Below, piece by piece: positions 54,802 through 64,000 of a stretch of 64,000 bases of DNA. Position 1 is the stretch's first letter, and every line of letters starts with the position of its first letter. Source of the stretch: Paenibacillus sp. FSL H8-0079 (GTDB lineage Bacteria; Bacillota; Bacilli; Paenibacillales; Paenibacillaceae); NCBI RefSeq assembly GCF_037991315.1, contig NZ_CP150300.1, forward strand, positions 4,836,001 through 4,900,000. Reading direction: 5' to 3'. A program made the translations under genes and the position numbers. The notes beneath the pieces are model-generated. The model saw only the letters and a program-made list of their open reading frames with translations, was not told the DNA's origin and searched no databases.

Positions 54802-55707
54802 TTGGATATCAAACAATGTCGCTATTTCATTGCCATTGCCGAGGAGAAACAGATTACAGCGGCTGCTCGAAGACTGCACATGGCTCAACCACCTTTAAGC
54901 CAGCAGCTTAAGCTAATGGAGGAAGAGCTTGGCGTAATTTTGTTTGAACGCAAAGGGCGCATGATGGAACTAACGCAGGCGGGTCGCAGCTTCTATGATT
55001 ATGCGGTTACCTTGACCAAATATATGGAGGAAGCTGTAATGGAGATGCAAAGTTTCCGTCACGGCATACGGGGTAAACTTACCATCGGCATCAATACCAT
55101 ATCGGATCGCCTGATCCCGCAAGCACTTCAGCAGTTCCGCACTACCCACCCACAGGTTACCTATAAAATTCAGCAAAATGAATCTGCGCAATTATGCCGA
55201 TTACTGGAAGATGGCAAAGTTGAACTCGCCTGTGTACGCATGCCTGTCCAGACCGAACGCTATGAGGTGCTGCACCTGCCACAGGAGCCCCTTTTCTATA
55301 TTTCTTCAACACCGCTGGATAGCTCGAAGAAGATGGTTCTAGGAGCGGAGTTGGGGACTTATTTTGAGCAGCTTACGGGTATTCCTCTGCTGCTTCCAAG
55401 TACAGAAGGACTCGGTATGTTCGAGCTGATTCTGGACAAGTTCCGGGAGAATCAGGTCACGCCCTCCATCATGGGCGAGTGCTCTGACATTAATATGTTG
55501 CTGGAGCTGGTCCGACTCGGCTTCGCCAGTTCAATCGTGCCTCACACGGTGCTGCAGCTATATCAAGATCATCCTTTCCACGTATACCGCATTCAGGATC
55601 AGCATTCCACGGTTGGCTCGGCGCTCGTCTGGCTGCAGAACCGTTATTTGTCCAAGCCTGCACAACACTTTGTGCAATTGGTTCAGGAGATGCTTCCCGT
55701 GGTCTAA
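54802..55707 (+). CDS. LysR-family transcriptional regulator
   Basis: A 301-residue LysR-type regulator. Winged-helix DNA-binding domain at 1-60 with the recognition segment QITAAARRLHMAQPPLSQQLK; a linker helix follows; the ligand-binding domain (about 90-295) includes LTIGINTISDRLIP and ends LVWLQNRYLSKPAQHFV. This subgroup often controls small-molecule transporters or aromatic metabolism. The start is TTG 54802 (LDIKQCRYF), with AAAGGAG eight bases upstream; the frame is open to 54748. It is divergent from the ankyrin/NCS2 pair, which could be its targets, but this is inference. Confidence 0.88.
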   Translation: MDIKQCRYFIAIAEEKQITAAARRLHMAQPPLSQQLKLMEEELGVILFERKGRMMELTQAGRSFYDYAVTLTKYMEEAVMEMQSFRHGIRGKLTIGINTISDRLIPQALQQFRTTHPQVTYKIQQNESAQLCRLLEDGKVELACVRMPVQTERYEVLHLPQEPLFYISSTPLDSSKKMVLGAELGTYFEQLTGIPLLLPSTEGLGMFELILDKFRENQVTPSIMGECSDINMLLELVRLGFASSIVPHTVLQLYQDHPFHVYRIQDQHSTVGSALVWLQNRYLSKPAQHFVQLVQEMLPVV

Positions 55708-55724
55708 ACGTTTATAAGCAAAAA

Positions 55725-55768
55725 AAACAGCAGCTTTACCGGATCACATTCCGGTGAAGCTGCTGTTT
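55725..55768. terminator. Bidirectional terminator between LysR and PTS genes
   Basis: AAACAGCAGCTT pairs with AAGCTGCTGTTT (12 bp), with an inner ACCGGA/TCCGGT pair. Confidence 0.92.
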
Positions 55769-55779
55769 CGTTCTTATGA

Positions 55780-57642
55780 TTAAACTTTAGCTGTGAACAA
55801 CAAGTCTTTTTCTTTGATCGTAGTGCGACCAGCAGACTCAATGGACTCATATTGATGCATGTTCGTAATAATGACTGGTGTAATCGTTGTGTAACCGGCT
55901 TTTTCAATCTGTTCCCGGTCGAACTCCATCAGTACATCACCTACGGCAACCTTCGCACCTGCTTGAACTTTAGGAGAGAAGAATTGACCTTTCAGCTTCA
56001 CGGTATCAATCCCGATATGAATCAACATCTCTGCGCCTGTATCACTTACCAGACCAATGGCATGTCCACTCTTCGATAACGAGAACACAGTTCCGTTGAT
56101 CGGAGAAACAACGCGGCCTTCAGTTGGTTGAATCGCGAATCCTTTACCCATAATCTCTTCAGAGAATGCAGGGTCTGGCACTTCGCTCAGCGGTTTAACT
56201 TCACCAGTGATCGGGCTGAATACTTGCTCATCTTGTGCTTTTACTTCTTCAGTTACAGCAGGAGCAGAAGTTGTTGCTGCTGGTGCAGATTCAACTACAT
56301 CTTCGAATCCGAGAATGTATGTCAATACTGCTGAAATTACAACAGCAAGCACAATTCCGATTAAAGCATATACAAATGTGGGGCCAATAATCATCGGAAT
56401 ACCGGAAAGTCCTGCAAGTCCTCCAATAACATAAGCTTTAGTTTGGAAGAAGCTTATGAACGCGCCACTAATTGCCGCACCAATAAGAGCTGCAACAAAA
56501 GGCTTCTTAAATCTCATATTAACGCCATACATCGCAGGTTCTGTAATCCCCATGAGAGCTGTAACACCTGTTGATGCGGACAAAGATTTAATTTGTTTAT
56601 TTTTGGATTTCAGGGATACACCAAGAGCACTACCAGCTTGTGCAAAGTTTGCGATCATCATAAGTGGAATCAGATAATCGTATCCCAGCGTAGCGATGGA
56701 TCCTATCATGATTGGAACGAGAGCATAGTGCATACCTGTAATAATCAAGAGCGAGAATGCTCCCCCAACAAGTAAACCTGCAAACAAACCCGCGTTGTTG
56801 AACAACCAGTTGATTCCATCTGTTAGACCATTACCGATAATAACACCGAGCGGTCCTACAGCAATCATCATTACAGGTACAATGACTAGTAATGTAACTG
56901 TCGGAACAATGATCAGCTTCAGTGAAGCATGAGTCACTTTATCAATAGCTTTCTCCACATAAGAAGCCAGCCATATCGCAATCAGAATCGGTATAACTGA
57001 TGAAGCATATGTTGCTGCTACAACTGGCAATCCGATAAATGTTACGTTTTCACCTGGTGCTAACAATGCCGTAATCGTAGGGTGCATAACGGATGCACCA
57101 ATCGCCGCACCAATATACATGTTGCTGCCAAGTTTACGTGCTGTACTGATCCCCAGAATAACTGGCAAGAAGTAAAATGCACCGTCTCCAATAGCGGACA
57201 AAATAATATATGTTGAACTTGCAGCATCGATCCACCCAAAGGTAAGTAGCAAAGCCACGATTCCTTTGATCATACCTGCCCCTGTGATAGCTGGGAGAAT
57301 TGGTGTGAATACGCCTGATATGAAGTCGAATACAGCACTCAACGGATTTTTCTTTTTACTGTTTGTACTCGAAGAAGCCTGACTCGCCTCTGGGGATTTG
57401 GACATGTTGCCTACAAGTGCATTGTACACGACAGGCACATCATTACCGATGATGACCTGGAACTGTCCACCGTTCTCCATGACACCCATAACGCCTGGTG
57501 TATTTTTCAGCGTCACTTTGTCCGCTTTTTTGTTGTCATTCAGGTTAAATCTGAGTCTTGTCATACAGTGTGTGACTTGATCAACGTTCTCTTCGCCACC
57601 AACAAGTTTCAAAATATCCTTGGACAATTGTTGTGTATCCAT
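55780..57642 (-). CDS. bglP: PTS beta-glucoside transporter EIIBCA (LicT-controlled)
   Basis: A 620-residue fused phosphotransferase permease: EIIB 1-90 with phospho-Cys 26 (VTHCMTRLRFN), EIIC about 105-450 with GITEPAMYGV and the LLIITGMHYALVP loop, and EIIA about 475-620 with LIHIGIDTVKLKG. It imports and phosphorylates beta-glucosides such as salicin, arbutin or cellobiose, the substrates of the GH1 enzymes beside it. ATG 57642 has AAAGGAG nine bases upstream. A RAT and terminator lie between licT and this gene, so translation depends on LicT antitermination. It is the last gene of the cluster; its EIIA/EIIB probably also phosphorylate LicT to signal sugar flow. Confidence 0.92.
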   Translation of the reverse strand: MDTQQLSKDILKLVGGEENVDQVTHCMTRLRFNLNDNKKADKVTLKNTPGVMGVMENGGQFQVIIGNDVPVVYNALVGNMSKSPEASQASSSTNSKKKNPLSAVFDFISGVFTPILPAITGAGMIKGIVALLLTFGWIDAASSTYIILSAIGDGAFYFLPVILGISTARKLGSNMYIGAAIGASVMHPTITALLAPGENVTFIGLPVVAATYASSVIPILIAIWLASYVEKAIDKVTHASLKLIIVPTVTLLVIVPVMMIAVGPLGVIIGNGLTDGINWLFNNAGLFAGLLVGGAFSLLIITGMHYALVPIMIGSIATLGYDYLIPLMMIANFAQAGSALGVSLKSKNKQIKSLSASTGVTALMGITEPAMYGVNMRFKKPFVAALIGAAISGAFISFFQTKAYVIGGLAGLSGIPMIIGPTFVYALIGIVLAVVISAVLTYILGFEDVVESAPAATTSAPAVTEEVKAQDEQVFSPITGEVKPLSEVPDPAFSEEIMGKGFAIQPTEGRVVSPINGTVFSLSKSGHAIGLVSDTGAEMLIHIGIDTVKLKGQFFSPKVQAGAKVAVGDVLMEFDREQIEKAGYTTITPVIITNMHQYESIESAGRTTIKEKDLLFTAKV

Positions 57643-57675
57643 TGTGTTTTGCTCCTTTTATGTGTAATGAAGGTT

Positions 57676-57765
57676 TAAAAAAAACCTAAACACTGAATAA
57701 TGACAAAGCAGATAAGCTTATCATTATTCAACGTTTAGGTTTTGCCTTTTTAGCAGTAACAATCC
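57676..57765 (-). promoter_or_regulatory. RAT antiterminator and overlapping terminator (site 3)
   Basis: Minus strand 57765-57738 reads GGATTGTTACTGC, a loop, then AAGGCAAAACC: the usual CAG has become AAG, so this RAT has a weaker upper stem. The overlapping terminator is very long: AAAACCTAAAC pairs with GTTTAGGTTTT, and an inner TGAATAATGA/TCATTATTCA stem extends it, before a T-run. Confidence 0.85.
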
Positions 57766-57770
57766 CAAAT

Positions 57771-58622
57771 TTATTCGATTGTTTGTTCATTTCTGACAAC
57801 TCGTTCAATATGAATGGTCAGATACAGTATTTCTTCCTTGGACAACACCCGATTATAGATCTTACGAGTATAATCACTGATCCTTACTGCACATGCATGT
57901 GCTTCTGGATATTGCTTGCTCACCAAGTCATGAAGCGGATTATCTTCTTCTTTATCTTCAATCGCCATTCCTTGCAACACACGTTGGGCAAAGAACTTCA
58001 GATGAGTTAAAAATCGATAATAACTCAATGAATCTTCATCAAGCTCGATTACAAAACTACGTCTTACAATGTTAAGTATGTCCTTAACGATATTCGTAAT
58101 GCTGATGGTTTCCCTCATCTCGCCGTTCATCTGGGCATTAACCAGATGCATCGCAATGAATGCGCATTCGTCTTCGGGAAGCAGGACACCTAACGTTTCC
58201 TCAATAATCTGTAGCGCCTTAAGTCCAATGGCATATTCCTTCCGGTACATGCGCTTGATCTCCCAAAACAATGCGTTACGGATCTGCAATCCTTGACGAT
58301 GTCGATCAATGGCAAAATGAATATGATCCGTCAGTGAAATGTAGATGCTCTCATGCAGCTTCTCACCTAACACCGTCTCGGCATAACGGATAATCTCATC
58401 CGAGCACTCGACATATTCAACCGGGATATCAGACAGAAGTGTTTTAAGTTTCTGTGATACTTCCTTACTTTCAAGCGAGAATATTTTTTCGACGAGACTC
58501 TCGTCTATTGATTCACCAGTATGCTTTTTGAAGGCAATTCCACGTCCCATAACGACCAGTTCGTTTCCTCCCGGATCAATTACGGTAACTACGTTGTTGT
58601 TCAGCACCTTCTCAATTTTCAT
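57771..58622 (-). CDS. licT: LicT/BglG-family RNA antiterminator
   Basis: A 283-residue RNA-binding regulator. Residues 1-56 are the co-antiterminator domain that binds RAT hairpins (KVLNNNVVTVIDPGGNELVVMG). PRD1 and PRD2 carry the regulatory His at positions 100, 159, 207 and 271, matching LicT (100, 159, 207, 269). In LicT, EII phosphorylates PRD1 and represses, and HPr phosphorylates PRD2 and activates; the same dual control is predicted here. ATG 58622 is preceded by AAGGTG. Its own leader has a RAT, so it is autoregulated. It is the only such gene in the window, and six matching RATs are present. Confidence 0.95.
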   Translation of the reverse strand: MKIEKVLNNNVVTVIDPGGNELVVMGRGIAFKKHTGESIDESLVEKIFSLESKEVSQKLKTLLSDIPVEYVECSDEIIRYAETVLGEKLHESIYISLTDHIHFAIDRHRQGLQIRNALFWEIKRMYRKEYAIGLKALQIIEETLGVLLPEDECAFIAMHLVNAQMNGEMRETISITNIVKDILNIVRRSFVIELDEDSLSYYRFLTHLKFFAQRVLQGMAIEDKEEDNPLHDLVSKQYPEAHACAVRISDYTRKIYNRVLSKEEILYLTIHIERVVRNEQTIE

Positions 58623-58654
58623 TTCTTCACATCACCTTGCACCGTCAAAGTAGT

Positions 58655-58726
58655 AAAAGGCAAAACCAAAGCAGGTCACGAAATATGCCCTGCTTCTGGT
58701 TTTGCCTGATTGAACAGTAACAATCC
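58655..58726 (-). promoter_or_regulatory. RAT antiterminator and overlapping terminator (site 4, licT leader)
   Basis: Minus strand 58726-58698 reads GGATTGTTACTG, a loop, then CAGGCAAAACC. GGCAAAACC (58706-58698) pairs with GGTTTTGCC (58667-58659), extended by GCAGG/CCTGC, then TTTTAC. This puts licT under its own product. Confidence 0.85.
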
Positions 58727-58748
58727 AGTATTCATTAGCCTTAGGCCC

Positions 58749-58799
58749 ATCTTACCATATAATTATCCATATGACAATGTTTTTGTGAAAGCGGTTAAT
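58749..58799 (-). promoter_or_regulatory. Promoter and cre-like site upstream of licT
   Basis: Minus strand TTGTCA (58777-58772), 17 bases, TAAGAT (58754-58749). TGAAAGCGGTTAAT on the plus strand (58786-58799) matches cre except one base. licT-bglP thus has its own carbon-repressible promoter behind the GH1 genes. Confidence 0.62.
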
Positions 58800-58855
58800 G
58801 TGCGTTAATGTGACATAAGAAGGTACTTGTACAACTATGCTTGAAGAACTAGTAT

Positions 58856-60295
<1,440 letters not shown>

Positions 60296-60354
60296 CTAAT
60301 TAACGGTATTTTCATTCTTTGTCTAAATGTATTTCTCTATCCTTTGCTGACAGG

Positions 60355-60458
60355 AAAAAGCGGACAATCTCCAACTAAAAGGGCTATCAGGAATATTAGA
60401 TTCCTTCCATGCCAACTTTCGCGTTAGGTTTTGCCCGCTTTTCATGCGGTAACAATCC
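60355..60458 (-). promoter_or_regulatory. RAT antiterminator and overlapping terminator (site 5)
   Basis: Minus strand 60458-60427 reads GGATTGTTACCGC, a loop, then GCGGGCAAAACC. The usual CTGC/GCAG stem is CCGC/GCGG, a paired base change. GCGGGCAA and CC/AAC pair with GTTGG and TTGTCCGC (60375-60361), then TTTTT. It starts 15 bases after the upstream GH1 stop, so it acts within the operon. Confidence 0.82.
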
Positions 60459-60472
60459 TGGAAACGAGAGAA

Positions 60473-62094
<1,622 letters not shown>

Positions 62095-62109
62095 ATCAAA
62101 AGATGTTAT

Positions 62110-62151
62110 TGCATATTCTGTTGTGTTTGCTCTTGTAATGTAAGCGTAACA
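62110..62151 (-). promoter_or_regulatory. Candidate promoter and cre-like site of the LicT cluster
   Basis: Minus strand TTACAA (62138-62133), 17 bases, TATGCA (62115-62110) predicts a start nine bases before RAT 6. TGTAAGCGTAACA (62139-62151) resembles cre but is one base short. The rest of 62152-62428 shows nothing I can name. Confidence 0.42.
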
Positions 62152-62428
62152 TATCTATTTTGCAAAATCAACTTCACGATTAGTAGCGTCCATTGGCAGG
62201 ACTTTGGTCCTCATCAAGGAATGCACCGTGAATCATCACAAAAAAGTGATTTTCAACAAATTAGGTGTGCAATCCAGCACAGAAGCTGTTTCAATTGCCA
62301 GCCGAATGTCTTATGTATAGAAGACCCCTATAGATTCCTATAGGTAGTATATGAGAACGTTTGTGCCACAATTTAGAAAGCAGGCAACATGTAGAGAGAG
62401 AAAAACACACACATTTCAGGAGGGTAAT

Positions 62429-63208
62429 ATGACAATTCCAAAAAAAGCTTCTTTATTCGCCATGCTCATCATGATTATGCTGGTTGCAGCCGCTTGCGGT
62501 GACAAAGCAGATAACACAGCCGCAACAGAAGAGCCTGCCCCGACAGAAACAACGACGGGTACTGATTCTGATACAGCGAATACAGAAGAAACAGAGAACA
62601 CAGAACCAGCAAGCGAAGAGTCCAAGGAAACTGATAATTCCAAAGACGTTGAGCTGGGGACTACAGAAAAAGGTTCTTACACCAATGATTATTTTGGCGT
62701 ATCGCTGAAATTCCCGGAAGCATGGGAGTTCCAGGATGCTGCAGGCATGAATGAGCTGACAAGTGCTTCATCCGAGGCGATTGCTGGTGATGATGAAACA
62801 AAGAAAAAACAAATTGAACTGTCTCAGACCAAAACATTGAATCTGCTTATGGCTTCAAAGTATCCATTAGATGCAGGCCAAGTTGGTCCTTCCGCAATTG
62901 CGGTTGCTGAGAAAGTAAGCTTGCTGCAAGGTATTCGTACAGGTAAAGACTACCTGGTAGCAACCAAAAAATTCATGGAAGATAGCCAGTTCCCTTACGA
63001 TTACAAAGAAATGACAACGGAAACCATCGGTGGTAAAGAGATGGATCTCATGCAAATCACGATGGAAGCAGGTGACGGTACAACCGTTACTCAGGACTAC
63101 TATAGTACGATTATTGAAGGGTATGCTTTCAACTTCATCTTCACTTACATGGATGATGAGACCAAAGCCGAGATTGATACCATCAAAAAATCGGTCCAAT
63201 TCAAATAA
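62429..63208 (+). CDS. Lipoprotein with acidic linker, PsbP-like C-terminal domain
   Basis: A 259-residue exported lipoprotein. Lipobox VAAAC (Cys about 23), then an unusually acidic Thr/Glu/Ser linker (about 28-75), then a domain starting YTNDYFGVSLKFPEAWEF that looks like the PsbP/DUF1795-type fold found in small extracellular lipoproteins, ending in a helix DDETKAEIDTIKKSV. Function unknown. ATG 62429 is preceded by AGGAGGG at five bases; the frame is open to 62351 without a signal peptide there. It is divergent from the LicT cluster and followed by its own terminator, so it is probably independent. Confidence 0.8.
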   Translation: MTIPKKASLFAMLIMIMLVAAACGDKADNTAATEEPAPTETTTGTDSDTANTEETENTEPASEESKETDNSKDVELGTTEKGSYTNDYFGVSLKFPEAWEFQDAAGMNELTSASSEAIAGDDETKKKQIELSQTKTLNLLMASKYPLDAGQVGPSAIAVAEKVSLLQGIRTGKDYLVATKKFMEDSQFPYDYKEMTTETIGGKEMDLMQITMEAGDGTTVTQDYYSTIIEGYAFNFIFTYMDDETKAEIDTIKKSVQFK

Positions 63209-63249
63209 TTGCTTTCGATGACTGCTATTATACAAAACACATATAACAC

Positions 63250-63287
63250 AACCCCGATAACGATCTATGGAGATCATCGTCGGGGTT
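63250..63287. terminator. Bidirectional terminator between lipoprotein and ABC ATPase genes
   Basis: AACCCCGA pairs with TCGGGGTT, with inner GATC/GATC pairing, then CTTTTG on the plus strand. Confidence 0.85.
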
Positions 63288-63316
63288 CTTTTGTAGTTAC
63301 AAAGCGCTATATTCCT

Positions 63317-64000
63317 TTAGCTAGATATGGCTACCCAGTGTCCTTCCGTGACTTCTACCCACTTGGAATGTTCGAGATTATAACGGTCTTCTACATCAAT
63401 ATTTTCTCTTGTTATTTCTTTTACAACATGTCTCTTTCTCTTCGCTTCTACCGCCGGATCAGGTACAGGAATAGCAGACAGCAACGCCTTGGTGTAGGCA
63501 TGTTGCGGGTTGGAATAGAGTTCTTCACTCTCTGCCAGTTCAACAATTTTTCCGTTATACATCACAGCCACTCGATCACTGATATGTTTGACCATGGACA
63601 AGTCATGCGCGATGAATAGATACGTCAAGCCTAGTCGCTGCTGCAACTCTTCAAGCAGCTGTACGATCTGTGCTTGTATCGACACATCCAGTGCGGACAA
63701 CGGTTCGTCACATACGATGAATTCCGGCTCCACAGCCAAAGCTCGCGCAATACCAATCCGCTGTCTCTGTCCACCCGAGAATTCATGCGGATAACGCTGC
63801 GCATGGGTAGGGTCGAGACCCACCATCTCCAGCAATTCCTCCACACGCTTCTCCCGCTGAGCGGCAGTGCCTGCAAGTTGATGAATATCAAGGGCTTCTC
63901 CAATGATATCCATAATTCTCATTTTGGGATTCAGAGATGCATAAGGGTCCTGGAAAATAATCTGCATATGTCTGCGCATTGTTTTCATCTCCGAAGCCGA
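63317..64000 (-). CDS. Oligopeptide-type ABC transporter ATPase, N-terminus off window
   Basis: The C-terminal 227 residues of an OppF/AppF/DppF-type ATPase; Walker A lies beyond base 64000. Visible are the Q-loop [16 protein letters not shown], signature [15 protein letters not shown], Walker [13 protein letters not shown], the switch His in [14 protein letters not shown], and a C-terminal oligopeptide/dipeptide-transporter domain with [15 protein letters not shown]. It powers import of peptides or nickel across the membrane together with partner genes outside the window. The frame is open to the edge in agreement with a full gene; the stop lies at 63317. Confidence 0.9.
   Translation of the reverse strand, partial: SASEMKTMRRHMQIIFQDPYASLNPKMRIMDIIGEALDIHQLAGTAAQREKRVEELLEMVGLDPTHAQRYPHEFSGGQRQRIGIARALAVEPEFIVCDEPLSALDVSIQAQIVQLLEELQQRLGLTYLFIAHDLSMVKHISDRVAVMYNGKIVELAESEELYSNPQHAYTKALLSAIPVPDPAVEAKRKRHVVKEITRENIDVEDRYNLEHSKWVEVTEGHWVAISS

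Overview
The window looks like a chromosomal segment of a Paenibacillus-type Firmicute. The reasons are moderate-to-low GC by eye, Gram-positive lipoproteins and strong AGGAGG-type ribosome sites. It also has secreted proteins with copper-amine-oxidase-N or SLH-like modules, a Btr-type AraC/siderophore-binding fusion, NCS2, ECF/DUF4179 and LicT systems, and many glycoside hydrolases. I see no transposase, phage, rRNA, tRNA or CRISPR, and I do not claim a species.

Layout. 1-4.4 kb: rsbQ (cut by the left edge), an MFS-TetR pair, and a Sde182-like lipoprotein behind a LicT-type RNA antiterminator (RAT). 4.7-10.7 kb: SUKH-like and DUF1697 proteins, an MFS exporter with a Fur-box AraC regulator, and a secreted beta-propeller. 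10.8-22.9 kb: SLH-carboxylesterase (also behind a RAT), M20 hydrolase, AraC-SBP fusion with an internal Fur box, alkaline phosphatase, VOC and GNAT proteins, ankyrin protein, pectate lyase. 23.2-35.6 kb: three sugar units, namely a PTS/6-phospho-beta-glucosidase operon with an AraC-GH39-like regulator, an AraC/GH42 divergon, and a large GH106-like enzyme. 35.8-47.4 kb: a seven-gene minus-strand cell-surface operon (lipoprotein, permuted GH3, small membrane protein, GH2, GtrA, GT2, UDP-galactopyranose mutase), divergent from a LytTR response regulator and an AgrC-like kinase. 47.5-55.7 kb: DUF4179/ECF sigma pair, an array of small SUKH-like/hypothetical proteins, PilZ, NCS2 permease, ankyrin protein, LysR. 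55.8-62.1 kb: a beta-glucoside cluster (two GH1 enzymes, licT, PTS EIIBCA) with a RAT/terminator before every gene. The end holds a lipoprotein and an Opp-type ABC ATPase cut by the right edge.

How it fits together. Two circuits stand out. First, one LicT protein and six RAT sites: four in the beta-glucoside cluster, and two 45-55 kb away before a putative cellulose-binding lipoprotein and an SLH-esterase. Perfect CcpA (cre) sites lie by both distant RATs. This suggests a beta-glucan regulon in which surface proteins and cytoplasmic phospho-glucosidases respond to the same sugar. Second, the LytTR two-component system and its divergent glycan operon share an intergenic region carrying 20-bp-spaced LytTR-like repeats. 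I consider this locus the best candidate for an undescribed system, probably building or trimming a galactofuranose-containing surface glycan.
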